This document shows, piece by piece, positions 1-8,817 of a stretch of DNA of 51,555 nt. A program made the translations under genes and the position numbers. Origin of the DNA: Saprospiraceae bacterium (GTDB lineage Bacteria > Bacteroidota > Bacteroidia > Chitinophagales > Saprospiraceae); the NCBI GenBank assembly GCA_029212405.1, contig JARGNR010000001.1, forward strand, positions 34,496 to 86,050. The letters run 5' to 3'. How positions within the stretch are numbered: position 1 is the stretch's first letter; each line of letters starts with the position of its first letter. Below the pieces are notes generated by a model that made no database searches, was not told the DNA's origin, and saw only the letters and a list, made by a program, of their open reading frames with translations.

Positions 1-99
1 AAGTCCACTTAACTTTTCTCCCATCCAAGCAGAATTTGTATCAATTGTTTGACCAATCAATAATTCATCTCCAATAGTCAAAATTACAGCTTTACTCAT
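1..99 (-). CDS. cinA: CinA-family protein, N-terminal fragment (cut by window edge)
   Basis: Only the first 33 codons are present; the gene runs off the left edge. The translation opens [17 protein letters not shown] and continues with TIDTNSAWM, which is the start of the MoaB-like molybdopterin-binding domain of CinA proteins (GDELLxGxxxDTN). Family members are nicotinamide-nucleotide amidase/ADP-ribose pyrophosphatase-like proteins, sometimes competence associated. The ATG lies 31 bases after the stop of the 58-residue gene upstream on the same strand, so it probably ends a gltX-small ORF-cinA transcript. Whether the C-terminal amidase domain is present cannot be seen. Confidence 0.85.
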   Translation of the reverse strand, partial: MSKAVILTIGDELLIGQTIDTNSAWMGEKLSGL

Positions 100-130
100 A
101 TGTGAAATATACTTTTATTGAAATGTAAAA

Positions 131-307
131 TTACTCCTCTTCCGAGTTACTCAATTTTTTGTCTTCTACTTTATCATTCAAAAAAGTGTTCAACTTATCA
201 ATTGGGACAGTAGTTTCCATCTCTCCAAAGGCATTGATTTTAATATTGAAACCATCCAGATCTTCATGCACCACTGGTTTCCCCTCTTTTTTCATTTTTT
301 TAGGCAT
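131..307 (-). CDS. 58-residue charged protein coupled to gltX
   Basis: A short reading frame (58 residues, MPKKMKKEGK at the start, acidic NSEEE at the end) that I do not recognise. It has no membrane segment or signal peptide; the middle (DGFNIKINAFGEMET) looks like a small beta-hairpin followed by a helix. Its ATG overlaps the end of gltX in the sequence ATGCCTAA, where the TAA is the gltX stop, an 8-base overlap typical of translational coupling. It sits 31 bases before cinA. The coupling, the same-strand context and coherent composition make it a real gene. Its function is unknown. Confidence 0.7.
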   Translation of the reverse strand: MPKKMKKEGKPVVHEDLDGFNIKINAFGEMETTVPIDKLNTFLNDKVEDKKLSNSEEE

Positions 308-1841
308 TCTGACGATTTTTTATTTCAGTAAATACTTCAAGACTAGAACTCAATCTATCAATCACTTCTTGTTGTCCTAATAATTCCATAGTTTCAAACA
401 AGTCCGGCCCCTTCATTGTTCCACATGTACCTAATCTTAATATCGGTAAAATCGCTCCAAATCCTAGTTCGTTCTCCGATATGTACGACTTGATAGTTGT
501 TTCAATTGCAGATGAGGTAAATTGTTGCATATTTCTCATCATTTCTATCATCGCATCAAAATGAGGTCTATTCTCTAATTTGTACTTTTTGCGCGCCATT
601 TTCTCCTCTATTTCTTCTGGCATGCTGAAAAAGAAAGCGCCTCCAGTGAAAAAATCTGGTAACATTTCTACCCGCTCTTTCATCAAATCAACAAATTTTA
701 ATAAATAGTCCTCTGTCACATCAATATTTCGCTCAACCAACATCGGCTTTAATAAATCAGCCAATTCTGTATTCGCTTTTGCAATAATGTATTGCTGATT
801 AAACCATTTTGATTTATCTACATCAAATCGGGCTCCAGCTTTCACGATTCTATCCAATGAAAAAAGCTTTATCAACTCTTCCATTGTGAATATTTCTTCA
901 TCATTACCTGGATTCCAACCTAATAGGGATACAAAATTGATCACCGCTTCTGGCAGATATCCCGTTTCTTGAAAACCTATAAATGTTTCATTCGTTTTGG
1001 TATCAAACCAATCAAATGGAAAAACAGGAAATCCAAATTTGGCACCATCTCTCTTCCCTAATTTGCCTTTCCCTACTGGCTTAATAATTAATGAAAGATG
1101 AGAAAAACTTGGTGGAGTCCACCCAAAATATTCATACATCAAGAGGTGATGTGGTGTACTTGACAACCATTCTTCTCCTCGAATTACATGTGATATTTCC
1201 ATTTTGTGATCATCCACAATATTAGCCAAGTGATAAGTGGGCATTCCGTCTGCCTTAAAGATGACTTTTTCATCCAAGTCACTTGAATTAAAAGTGACAT
1301 CTCCTCTTACTTCGTCGTTGATCGTAATGCTTCTGTTCGGTTCGATTTTTAATCGGATAGTAACGTTCTCACCTTTGTCAAGTAATTTTCTCGATTCCTC
1401 TGGTGACAACGACAAACTGTTTTTCATTTCTCCACGAGTCAAATAGTTATATTTCACTCCTTGATTCCCTGAAGCTTCATTCTCCTTTCTCCATGTATCC
1501 AGTTCGTCTGAAGTATCAAAACAATAATATGCAAAACCTTTTTCTATGAGTTCTTCTGCATACTTTTTATACATTGACTTTCGCTCTGATTGTCTGTAAG
1601 GACCATAATCTCCTCCAGCAAGAGGACTTTCATCTGAAGTCAAACCAAACCATTCTAATGATTTAACTATATATTCTTCTGCTCCTGGAACATATCTCTT
1701 TTGGTCTGTATCTTCAATCCGCAATATGAATGTTCCTCCGTGCTTTTTGGCAAAAAGGTAGTTATACAAAGCTGTCCTTACGCCACCAATATGCAATGGA
1801 CCCGTTGGACTAGGTGCAAATCTAACTCTCACGTTTGTCAT
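300..1841 (-). CDS. gltX: Glutamyl-tRNA synthetase
   Basis: Charges tRNA-Glu with glutamate in the cytoplasm. The 513-residue protein has the class I signature HIGGVRTALYNYLFAK (HIGH motif) near residue 18, the glutamate-binding RIEDTDQKR just after it, and a KLGKRDG version of the KMSKS loop near residue 260. Length is normal for a bacterial discriminating-type GluRS. The ATG at 1841 immediately precedes VRFAPSPTGPLHIGG, the conserved N terminus. The last eight bases overlap the start of the small downstream gene. A TACCTTTG promoter -7 element lies about 25 bases upstream. The variant KLGKR (instead of K-M/L-SKR) keeps both lysines and is not expected to inactivate the enzyme. Confidence 0.97.
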   Translation of the reverse strand: MTNVRVRFAPSPTGPLHIGGVRTALYNYLFAKKHGGTFILRIEDTDQKRYVPGAEEYIVKSLEWFGLTSDESPLAGGDYGPYRQSERKSMYKKYAEELIEKGFAYYCFDTSDELDTWRKENEASGNQGVKYNYLTRGEMKNSLSLSPEESRKLLDKGENVTIRLKIEPNRSITINDEVRGDVTFNSSDLDEKVIFKADGMPTYHLANIVDDHKMEISHVIRGEEWLSSTPHHLLMYEYFGWTPPSFSHLSLIIKPVGKGKLGKRDGAKFGFPVFPFDWFDTKTNETFIGFQETGYLPEAVINFVSLLGWNPGNDEEIFTMEELIKLFSLDRIVKAGARFDVDKSKWFNQQYIIAKANTELADLLKPMLVERNIDVTEDYLLKFVDLMKERVEMLPDFFTGGAFFFSMPEEIEEKMARKKYKLENRPHFDAMIEMMRNMQQFTSSAIETTIKSYISENELGFGAILPILRLGTCGTMKGPDLFETMELLGQQEVIDRLSSSLEVFTEIKNRQNA

Positions 1842-1863
1842 GATATTACTTTTTTTTGAGTCG

Positions 1864-1871
1864 CAAAGGTA
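1864..1871 (-). promoter_or_regulatory. Candidate promoter -7 element of gltX
   Basis: On the minus strand the sequence reads TACCTTTG, an exact match to the Bacteroidota -7 box TAnnTTTG, 22 bases before the gltX ATG. A TTG occurs 22 bases further upstream rather than the ideal 19-21, so the -33 match is weak. Confidence 0.4.
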
Positions 1872-1929
1872 ATGCTCTTAAAGTGATCACGCACAAAAGT
1901 TAGAAACTTTATTATTTACAACATAGAGT

Positions 1930-2820
1930 CTAATTCAATGGGATTAAGTCTTCCCCTTCTAATATTTGAAAAGCGACCGATTCATTATACACCATTAGCA
2001 TCATAAATCCTCCCCCTCCGGCGCCACAAATCTTCATATCAAAGCTACATGAGCTGTGCCCTTTTTTCCAAAGTTCTGCATACTTCGGAGGAATTAATAT
2101 TGAAAGATAATTGTACTGTGCCCAACTTAGTTTTTGGAAATCATTGATAAATGAATCGGTCGTATTGGAAAGATAACTTTCAATTAAATGATCGTTGATT
2201 TCGGAAATTTCGTCAATCCGTTTTCTAAACTCTTCACTCTTTTCAAACGTTTTCAGATAAGCTTCTACCAAAGGTCCTGTTCTCCGAGGCATTTTTGTAT
2301 CTAATAAATATAAGGAAGAGTTCAAACTGTCATTTTGCTTATCTAATAACTCTATTGTATCGGCATTGTGAATTAAAACAGGTTGATTCAAATAACAAAC
2401 TAATGGATCCAAACCGGAAGATTCCCCATGATAACACGATTCTATTAATCCAAGAATCGATCGCAACTCATGCAATGTCAATAATTCTTTGTCTTTTCTG
2501 AATCCATCAAAAACAGCTGCAGTCACACTTGCACTGCTGCCCAATCCATATCCTTGTGGAATGGAAGAATTAAACGCTAGTCCTTTCGCAATTTGATATT
2601 CTAAATCATCAAAATCAAAATTTTCTAATTTGCCATCGTAGTATAACCGCATGAGGTATTGCTTCAAACGTTGAATTTCAATAGCTGAGGCATGATTTTT
2701 TTCGTACACCCATTCCCCATAAAATTTTTCGAATGGGACAGCAAGAGCTTTGGTACCATTGAGTACAGTATACTCCCCAAATAAAAGCACTTTTGAATTG
2801 TATTTTTTATCTAATTCCAT
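1930..2820 (-). CDS. mvk: Mevalonate kinase (GHMP family)
   Basis: Probably phosphorylates mevalonate in the mevalonate route to isopentenyl diphosphate. The 296-residue protein shows the GHMP-kinase features in order: GEYTVLNG at residue 15, the phosphate-binding QGYGLGSSASVTAAVF near 89-104, HGESSGLDP near 131-139 whose Asp138 matches the catalytic base of mevalonate kinases (HGxxSGxD), and the C-terminal GAGGGGFMM loop. A second mevalonate-pathway gene, mvaD, lies 6 kb away, which supports the assignment over phosphomevalonate kinase or another sugar kinase. The gene follows hppA on the same strand but is separated from it by a terminator, so it is probably transcribed on its own. Confidence 0.75.
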   Translation of the reverse strand: MELDKKYNSKVLLFGEYTVLNGTKALAVPFEKFYGEWVYEKNHASAIEIQRLKQYLMRLYYDGKLENFDFDDLEYQIAKGLAFNSSIPQGYGLGSSASVTAAVFDGFRKDKELLTLHELRSILGLIESCYHGESSGLDPLVCYLNQPVLIHNADTIELLDKQNDSLNSSLYLLDTKMPRRTGPLVEAYLKTFEKSEEFRKRIDEISEINDHLIESYLSNTTDSFINDFQKLSWAQYNYLSILIPPKYAELWKKGHSSCSFDMKICGAGGGGFMMLMVYNESVAFQILEGEDLIPLN

Positions 2821-2874
2821 CCTGCAAAAGAAAATGATGATTCATTAAAATAATAAGGACAATATATAAATTAA

Positions 2875-2905
2875 AAAAGAGCCACAACGAAGTCATGACT
2901 CTTTT
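2875..2905 (-). terminator. Intrinsic terminator of hppA
   Basis: On the minus strand a nine-pair stem (AAAAGAGTC with GGCTCTTTT, one G-U pair) closes a 13-base loop and runs into a T-rich tail. It lies about 37 bases past the hppA stop. Confidence 0.7.
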
Positions 2906-2942
2906 ATATGCTATATAAATAAATTTCTGTTGATCCTAATTC

Positions 2943-5117
2943 TTAGATAAAAGGAGCTATAACCAAAGCTACAACAGACATCAATTTCAATAAAATGTTC
3001 AATGATGGTCCAGAAGTATCCTTAAATGGATCTCCTACCGTATCACCTACTACAGTTGCTTTATGTGCATCAGAACCTTTGTAGTGCATAACACCATCTA
3101 TTTCTACTCCTTCTTCAAACATCTTCTTAGCATTATCCCAAGCTCCACCTGCATTAGATTGGAAAATCGCCATTAGTACACCACACACAGTAACTCCAGC
3201 TAGCACTCCACCCAGCATTTCAGCTCCTCCAACGAAACCAAAAATAACTGGAGTAATCACTGCAATAAGACCAGGTAATACCATCTCTCTGATGGAAGCT
3301 TTTGTTGAAATTTCAACACATTTGCTATATTCAGCTTTTCCATCTGCAGCTTCAAAGGTAGTTCTGTCAGCATCTGACCAATCAGACATTTCTTTTCCAT
3401 CATTCTTTTTCATCACATTTAGTGCAGCTTTTAACTCCGGAATATCGGCAAATTGTCTTCTTACTTCATTAATCATATCCATTGCCGCTTTTCCAACCGC
3501 ATTCATTGATAATGCAGAAAATAGAAATGGCAACATACCACCGACTAATAATCCAGCCATCACTTTGGGTTGAGCAATATTAATAGAATCGATACCTGCT
3601 GTAGCCATAAATGCTGCAAATAATGCCAATGCCGTTAATGCCGCTGAACCGATTGCAAATCCCTTTCCAATTGCTGCTGTTGTATTTCCTACTGCATCCA
3701 ATTTATCTGTTCTTTGTCTAACTTCTTTTGGCAATTCAGCCATTTCAGCAATACCTCCTGCATTATCAGCAATAGGACCATATGCATCTACGGCTAATTG
3801 AATACCAGTATTTGAAAGCATTCCTACCGCAGCAATCGCTATACCGTATAAACCTGCAAAGTGATGAGCTCCTAAAATAGCAGCCGCTAATACGATGATT
3901 GGCAATGCAGTTGAGATCATCCCCACTCCTAAACCTGCGATAATGTTTGTCGCAGCTCCCGTCAATGATTGTTTTACAATCGACAATACCGGTTTCGTTC
4001 CTGTTCCTGTGTAAAATTCTGTTATAATTCCTATTAACAATCCAGCAACCAAACCACATACAACTGCAATAAATACACCTAGAGATGTATATTCAGTTCC
4101 ATTTATTGTCCACGTTTCTGGCAACATCCAACTTGATAGTCCATATGTAGCAGCTAACATTAATCCAGCAGAAATAAATTCTCCCATATTTAATGCTTTC
4201 TGAGGATCTCCTCCTTCTTTTACTTTTACAAAAAATGTTCCTATGATAGATGTGATAATTCCTACAGATGCAAGTACCAATGGCAATAAAACTGCATTCA
4301 TTCCTCCAAAATCATTGCTACTCGCAAATCCAGCTTCACCAATAAACACCGCTCCTAATACCATTGTACCAATGATAGATCCAACATAAGATTCGAAAAG
4401 ATCAGCTCCCATACCGGCAACATCACCTACGTTGTCTCCAACGTTATCTGCAATGGTAGCAGGGTTTAACGGGTGATCTTCTGGAATACCAGCTTCTACT
4501 TTCCCCACTAAATCTGCTCCTACATCAGCTGCTTTGGTGTAAATACCACCACCCACTCTTGCAAACAATGCAATTGAAGACGCACCAAATGAAAATCCTG
4601 TAAGAATAGTGATTACTCTTGTTACAGCAGCTCCATCGGCAACTCCATATAAATTTGAGTACAATAAAAATAAGACTCCAAGACCCAAGACCCCAAGTCC
4701 AACAACTCCAAGACCCATAACTGCACCTCCGGCAAAAGCTACTTCTAAAGCTTTACCTAAGCTGGTTCTTGCAGCACTTGTTGTTCTTACATTTGCTTTG
4801 GTTGCTACCTTCATCCCAATAAACCCAGCCAACGCTGAACATATAGCACCTAATACAAATGATAACGCTACTAAAGGTGAAGAAGCCTCTGTACTCCCAC
4901 TTACCCCTAAGAGGATAGCAACAGCAAATACAAAAATAGATAGCACTTTATACTCTGCTTTCAAAAATGACATTGCGCCATCAGATATATGCTTGGCAAT
5001 TTTAGACATCTTCTCTGTACCTTCGTCTTGTTTAGAAACCCATCCCGATTTCCAGAATGTATATAGTAATGCAAGTACACCAAATACTGGAATTACATAT
5101 ATTAAATTTTGTCCCAT
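2943..5117 (-). CDS. hppA: Membrane-bound ion-translocating pyrophosphatase
   Basis: Couples hydrolysis of pyrophosphate to export of H+ and/or Na+ across the inner membrane, recovering energy from biosynthetic pyrophosphate. The 724-residue protein has the usual ~16 hydrophobic segments. The pyrophosphate/Mg-binding region spans residues ~193-232 ([18 protein letters not shown], then NVGDNVGD), and a second acidic cluster is at the C terminus ([18 protein letters not shown]). At residues 478-482 the sequence is [10 protein letters not shown]: alanine at position 481, where K+-independent enzymes carry lysine, so it belongs to the K+-dependent branch. Whether it pumps Na+, H+ or both cannot be told by eye. 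It has its own consensus promoter and terminator, so it is monocistronic. Confidence 0.96.
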   Translation of the reverse strand: MGQNLIYVIPVFGVLALLYTFWKSGWVSKQDEGTEKMSKIAKHISDGAMSFLKAEYKVLSIFVFAVAILLGVSGSTEASSPLVALSFVLGAICSALAGFIGMKVATKANVRTTSAARTSLGKALEVAFAGGAVMGLGVVGLGVLGLGVLFLLYSNLYGVADGAAVTRVITILTGFSFGASSIALFARVGGGIYTKAADVGADLVGKVEAGIPEDHPLNPATIADNVGDNVGDVAGMGADLFESYVGSIIGTMVLGAVFIGEAGFASSNDFGGMNAVLLPLVLASVGIITSIIGTFFVKVKEGGDPQKALNMGEFISAGLMLAATYGLSSWMLPETWTINGTEYTSLGVFIAVVCGLVAGLLIGIITEFYTGTGTKPVLSIVKQSLTGAATNIIAGLGVGMISTALPIIVLAAAILGAHHFAGLYGIAIAAVGMLSNTGIQLAVDAYGPIADNAGGIAEMAELPKEVRQRTDKLDAVGNTTAAIGKGFAIGSAALTALALFAAFMATAGIDSINIAQPKVMAGLLVGGMLPFLFSALSMNAVGKAAMDMINEVRRQFADIPELKAALNVMKKNDGKEMSDWSDADRTTFEAADGKAEYSKCVEISTKASIREMVLPGLIAVITPVIFGFVGGAEMLGGVLAGVTVCGVLMAIFQSNAGGAWDNAKKMFEEGVEIDGVMHYKGSDAHKATVVGDTVGDPFKDTSGPSLNILLKLMSVVALVIAPFI

Positions 5118-5209
5118 TAGATTGATTTTTAGTTTTAAAGTTTGATTGTTTGTTTATTTCGAAGGTAATTTTACATAGTGTAGACCACCTCAAATAAATA
5201 TTTCGGCGG

Positions 5210-5239
5210 CAAAAGTACAGTTATTATTATAAATGGCAA
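5210..5239 (-). promoter_or_regulatory. hppA promoter, full Bacteroidota consensus
   Basis: On the minus strand TTG (5237-5239) is followed after exactly 19 bases by TACTTTTG (5210-5217), matching both parts of the TTG-N19-TAnnTTTG consensus. The predicted start of transcription is near 5203, about 85 bases before the hppA ATG. Confidence 0.7.
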
Positions 5240-5314
5240 AGAACCCTTTCTAAGATATATATGAATTTTTCTATATGTTGACCTTCTTTCTTCAAAAAAC
5301 ACTTGATATAGGAC

Positions 5315-5348
5315 AAAAAAAATGAGGTAATGCGCATGCACCACCTCA
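5315..5348 (-). terminator. Orphan intrinsic terminator upstream of hppA
   Basis: Eleven-pair stem, four-base loop and eight T on the minus strand. It stands between the divergent VOC gene and the hppA promoter and so terminates something other than an annotated gene. Confidence 0.75.
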
Positions 5349-5386
5349 ACCCTAACCAAATGAAACCAATATAAAATTGATTTTAC
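5315..5386 (-). ncRNA. Candidate small RNA ending in an intrinsic terminator
   Basis: On the minus strand an 11-pair stem (TGAGGTGGTGC with GCATTACCTCA, loop ATGC) is followed by eight T. Two of the pairs are G-U on this strand but would be A-C mismatches on the other, so the structure is oriented. It lies upstream of the hppA promoter and no gene feeds into it, since the next gene upstream is divergent. A TACTTTTA -7-like box at 5393-5400 would start a transcript near 5386, giving an RNA of about 70 nt. The 5' end is a guess; the terminator itself is clear. Confidence 0.4.
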
Positions 5387-5635
5387 TTGGTGTAAAAGTA
5401 ACAATAAGTATGCAAACTGCATAATCAACTTGAAAAATTATTGATTAATTGGACTATTATTCAGAATTTACAGCATAAAATTGAATGATATTTATTTTAA
5501 TCGCCAATGTTTATCACAAATTAATCAATTCTATACATGAAACAAGATGCCCTTATTTTAATTTATACAAACCATTGTTACCAATACATATGTATTAATA
5601 AAAATTCAACTTACTTTTAGAAAAAAATAAGTTCA

Positions 5636-6061
5636 ATGAGTAAAGGAAGAATAACTGGAATTGGTGGTATTTTCTTTAAATGCCCAGATCCAACCAAAAC
5701 GAAAGAATGGTATAAACAAAATCTAGGTTTGAAAACTGATCAATGGGGCGCTTCTTTTGAATTTAGATTAGCAGACCGACCTGGGGTAAGAGCATATGCA
5801 CAATGGAGCACTTTTCCAGCAAATACTAAATATTTTGATCCCTCTAGTAATGAATTCATGGTCAATTACAGAGTTGAAAACTTGGTAGCGTATGTAAAAG
5901 AACTCAAAGAAAAAGGAGTAACAATTTGTGATGAGATTGAAACATTTGATTATGGAAAGTTTGTCCATATTTTAGACGGAGATGGTCGTAAAATCGAACT
6001 TTGGGAACCTGTTCATGGTGCATTCGATGAGTCAAATCCAGAAGGTTCAACCAACATGTAA
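5636..6061 (+). CDS. VOC (glyoxalase/bleomycin-resistance fold) family protein
   Basis: A 141-residue single-domain protein of the vicinal oxygen chelate superfamily. It begins with the beta-strand GIGGIFFKCPDP, followed by KTKEWYKQNLGL, the usual helix after the first strand. It has a central YRVENLVAYVKELKEKGV unit and ends with the strand DGDGRKIELWEP, whose Glu is the common C-terminal metal ligand. The N-terminal metal position is a Cys/Phe stretch rather than a clear His, so the metal site may be altered. Family members include glyoxalases, dioxygenases and binding proteins; substrate cannot be assigned. It converges with the OmpA-family gene, with only 10 bases between stops. Confidence 0.85.
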   Translation: MSKGRITGIGGIFFKCPDPTKTKEWYKQNLGLKTDQWGASFEFRLADRPGVRAYAQWSTFPANTKYFDPSSNEFMVNYRVENLVAYVKELKEKGVTICDEIETFDYGKFVHILDGDGRKIELWEPVHGAFDESNPEGSTNM

Positions 6062-6071
6062 TCAAGTCAAC

Positions 6072-7811
6072 TTATTGTTTAATTACTCTTATTTCCACCC
6101 TTCTATTTTGACTGCGTTCCTGCTCATTTCTATTTTTAGTGATTGGCCGAGTCGCACCGTACCCTTTTGCTAAAACCTGATGATGGGACACACCATTCTT
6201 TATCAAAAAAGAACGAATAGCACTTGCACGAGCTAAAGAAAGATTTAATAATGCTTCTGAATCTCCTATATTATCCGTGTGCCCTTCTACTTGAATAATG
6301 ACGTCAGGTCTTCTCTTAATTGTTTCCGCAAGTTTAAGCAATGAAGGGTAAGAGACAGTTATTACATTTGGAGTAGCCCTTTCAAATAGTATATTTTTTA
6401 ATACTACCGTACTATGAATTTCCAATGGAATCAAGTCATTTGTCTTTAACAAATCTGTTTTTTCGTCCTCTACTTTTTTATCCTCCTTATCTTGTTCAGG
6501 TTTTTTTGTTGGATTCTGAAATGCAACAGTTGTACTTTCTCCTTTTTTTATAATTATTTCTAAATCTAGTTCTCTTATACCTGCCAACTGTAGTTCTTGA
6601 GGATCTAAAAATATTTCATCACTGATATACCCTCGATTTTCAGCTTTAAATTTCATGGGAATATTTTCATTAAATGTATAGGTATATCTCCCATCTCTTG
6701 CTCTAAAGAAATTATCATACTCATCAGAATACGCTTCTGACCAATATAATTGAGCATTGGCTCTTTTTCTTTCCTCCCCTTTTACAATGAATATGTTTAT
6801 TCCAATTGCATATTCCAACTCTTCATCTCTTTTCAATTTTCCAAAAAATATATCACTGGACCCATCTCGATTTGAAGTAAATAACATAGAATCATCATCC
6901 AATTGAACGTATGGATGCGAGTCATCAAATTTAGAGTTTATCGGCTGTCCAATCAGCTTTGGCTTAGACCATTTCTTAAATGAATAATCCAATCGTTCAC
7001 ATACATAAATATCCATACCACCGAATCCCCCAGGCCTATTGCTTGCAAAATATAGTTTCTGTTTATTTTGAGAGAAGAATGGTGTTGCTTCTCGATATAC
7101 CGTATTGATTCCTCCTCCTAGATGGATAGGCTTACTATACGTATTCTGATACCCCTTTATACTAAGATATAAATCTTGCCCCCCAAGTGAATTTTCACCT
7201 TCCATAGCAATAATAATGTACTCCTTTTCAGGACTCATACTAACATTCACCTCCGTTCCTTTCTTATTAAAATCTTGGATAATAATTGGTTCGGGAAAAG
7301 TGAACGTGATGTCATTTTCCTTTTTCACTACTGAAAAACCTGCACTTACTCCTCCTTCTTCATCGAATTGATTTATTACTAAATAAGAACCGTCCTTTCC
7401 ATAATGCGAACAAATGCTATTGGGCATTGCACTATTCAAAGGATATGCTGGATGGAAAAGATTGAATATTTCGCCTTCATGATATTTTGAATACCAAACA
7501 TCTTGATTAAAAGAGGAAGTCTCGGGATTCTCATCTTGCTTACCCGTAATTTGTGAAAATATTTGATTTAACCTTGATTGATAATACTCACCACTCTTTT
7601 CCTCGTATACATTTTTACCATGTTCAATGAGTGTTTTATTAAAGTCAGGTGATCCCACACGAGTAAAATAAAGTTCATTCTCTTCATAAGAAAGAATTGG
7701 GCATATTTCGTCATATACATCTGTATTGACCGGATATGGCATCTTCTTTATACTATGTTGACCAAAAGAATTCTGACACAGTAAGAGCAATAAGGGTATT
7801 AAATATTTCAT
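6072..7811 (-). CDS. OmpA-family envelope protein with PD40 repeats
   Basis: A 579-residue exported protein that probably links the outer membrane to peptidoglycan. An N-terminal signal peptide (MKYLIPLLLLLCQNSFGQ) is followed by a WD40-like PD40 propeller: FYFASNRPGG-like units are visible as LYFASNRPGGFGGMDIYV and LFTSNRDGSSDIFF around residues 250-330. Then comes a carboxypeptidase-regulatory-like strand region and a lysine/glutamate-rich linker near 425-450. The C-terminal ~110 residues are an OmpA domain with the peptidoglycan-binding EGHTDNIGD and NRRVEIRV motifs. This architecture is typical of Bacteroidota, where some relatives are gliding/T9SS accessory proteins. A specific role is not evident. 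Confidence 0.88.
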   Translation of the reverse strand: MKYLIPLLLLLCQNSFGQHSIKKMPYPVNTDVYDEICPILSYEENELYFTRVGSPDFNKTLIEHGKNVYEEKSGEYYQSRLNQIFSQITGKQDENPETSSFNQDVWYSKYHEGEIFNLFHPAYPLNSAMPNSICSHYGKDGSYLVINQFDEEGGVSAGFSVVKKENDITFTFPEPIIIQDFNKKGTEVNVSMSPEKEYIIIAMEGENSLGGQDLYLSIKGYQNTYSKPIHLGGGINTVYREATPFFSQNKQKLYFASNRPGGFGGMDIYVCERLDYSFKKWSKPKLIGQPINSKFDDSHPYVQLDDDSMLFTSNRDGSSDIFFGKLKRDEELEYAIGINIFIVKGEERKRANAQLYWSEAYSDEYDNFFRARDGRYTYTFNENIPMKFKAENRGYISDEIFLDPQELQLAGIRELDLEIIIKKGESTTVAFQNPTKKPEQDKEDKKVEDEKTDLLKTNDLIPLEIHSTVVLKNILFERATPNVITVSYPSLLKLAETIKRRPDVIIQVEGHTDNIGDSEALLNLSLARASAIRSFLIKNGVSHHQVLAKGYGATRPITKNRNEQERSQNRRVEIRVIKQ

Positions 7812-7853
7812 ATTCTATTGTTCTTGATTCTAATATCTACTAAAATCAAGCCA

Positions 7854-7883
7854 CAAAAATAGAACGGCTCGTTCAATTTTGAA
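7854..7883 (-). promoter_or_regulatory. Candidate promoter of the OmpA-family gene
   Basis: Minus strand TATTTTTG (7854-7861) matches TAnnTTTG. Exactly 19 bases upstream is TTC instead of TTG, so one mismatch in the -33 box. It lies about 43 bases before the ATG. Confidence 0.5.
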
Positions 7884-7995
7884 CACTGAAACCCTAAAAT
7901 TCAGCTGTAAAGACTGAACTTTACATTTAAATTTTAACTTAAATTAATGAAGCTATCAAACTTTAAGATTATCAAAACATTATGTCCTGTAACTA

Positions 7996-8003
7996 TAAAT
8001 TTG
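7996..8003 (+). promoter_or_regulatory. Candidate promoter -7 box of the DUF4294-mvaD operon
   Basis: TAAATTTG matches TAnnTTTG and lies 65 bases before the DUF4294 ATG. No TTG is seen at the right distance upstream. Confidence 0.35.
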
Positions 8004-8068
8004 GAATAAGCGTCAATTTGTAGAATGATTTATACATCGTTTACGTTTATTTGTGTAGTCTATTATTT

Positions 8069-8785
8069 ATGAAGTACCTTATTATTTTTATATCATTTAT
8101 TTCCTCTTCCAGTTTCTTACTGGGACAAGATACTTTGCTGTTGCGACGCGACACCATTGAAATCCCAATACCAGATCATCCAGAAACTGTCGAACCCGTA
8201 TTTACTGAGTTACTATTAAAAGGTCAAGTCTATTCAGCGATGATAAGTGATGGAGACACCTTGATACTGGCAGACTTGGACGATATAAGCATTACTTCAT
8301 TAAGAAAGTTTGACAGTGATGCTGACTACCGTAAATATTTAAAATTTAGACGGTATGCTGCCAAAGTATTTCCTTATGCAAAAGAAGCGATTCGAATCTT
8401 TAGAGAAGTAGAATATGCCTCAGAGCATCTAAGCAAAAGGGAGCGAAAAAAGAAAATCAAACAATTAGAAAAAGAATTAAAAGCTGAATTTGAAGAACCG
8501 TTGAAAAAATTGACCAAGCTTCAAGGAAAGATTATGATAAAGATGATCGAGAAAGAAACTGGCCATTCCATGTACAATTTGATGAAATCTCTAAAGGGTA
8601 GATTTACAGCGTTTTACTGGAATCAATTCAGCAAGCTATACAGTTATAATTTAAAAGAAGGATATCAAGAAGGAAAATATGAAATCTTAGATGCAGTGCT
8701 AAAAGATTTTGATTTATCTTACCGCATTGAAAACGGGACAAACATGAAATACATCAAAATTGATGATATTAGAAAAAATAATTAA
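8069..8785 (+). CDS. DUF4294 exported protein
   Basis: A 238-residue protein from the ATG at 8069. A longer frame from a TTG 18 bases earlier is less likely because the signal peptide MKYLIIFISFISSSSFLLG starts at this ATG. After the signal peptide come a short strand region (LLKGQVYSAMISDGDTLILADLDDI, here split: GQVYSAMISDGDT, then LILADLDD) and a helical, strongly basic core (LKFRRYAAKVFPYAKEA, then SKRERKKKIKQLEKELKAE). This matches the DUF4294 family of Bacteroidota, whose function is unknown. The gene is followed after 32 bases by mvaD and then a rhodanese gene, so the three are probably co-transcribed. Location is probably periplasmic. Confidence 0.8.
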   Translation: MKYLIIFISFISSSSFLLGQDTLLLRRDTIEIPIPDHPETVEPVFTELLLKGQVYSAMISDGDTLILADLDDISITSLRKFDSDADYRKYLKFRRYAAKVFPYAKEAIRIFREVEYASEHLSKRERKKKIKQLEKELKAEFEEPLKKLTKLQGKIMIKMIEKETGHSMYNLMKSLKGRFTAFYWNQFSKLYSYNLKEGYQEGKYEILDAVLKDFDLSYRIENGTNMKYIKIDDIRKNN

Positions 8786-8817
8786 GTGCCGTTAAATTAT
8801 AAAAATTGAATTTTCTG

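Larger units (their letters stand above)
5118..5635. other. Gene-free gap between hppA and the VOC gene
   Basis: About 520 bases without a convincing protein gene. It holds the hppA promoter, a minus-strand intrinsic terminator that belongs to no visible gene, and a 14-base perfect palindrome (AATACATATGTATT, 5583-5596) about 40 bases before the VOC start. An 85-codon minus-strand frame here runs straight through both the terminator and the promoter and looks spurious. Confidence 0.6.

Noticed and set aside
3766-4059. Cysteine-rich frame inside hppA on the same strand
   Set aside because: Shadow of the pyrophosphatase gene in another frame.
5171-5428. 85-codon minus-strand open frame upstream of hppA
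   Set aside because: It runs through a clear terminator and the hppA promoter, has no family likeness and a chance-like composition.
5583-5596. 14-base palindrome upstream of the first VOC gene as an operator
   Set aside because: AT-rich palindromes of this length are expected by chance here and no regulator is nearby; kept only as a note in the gap description.
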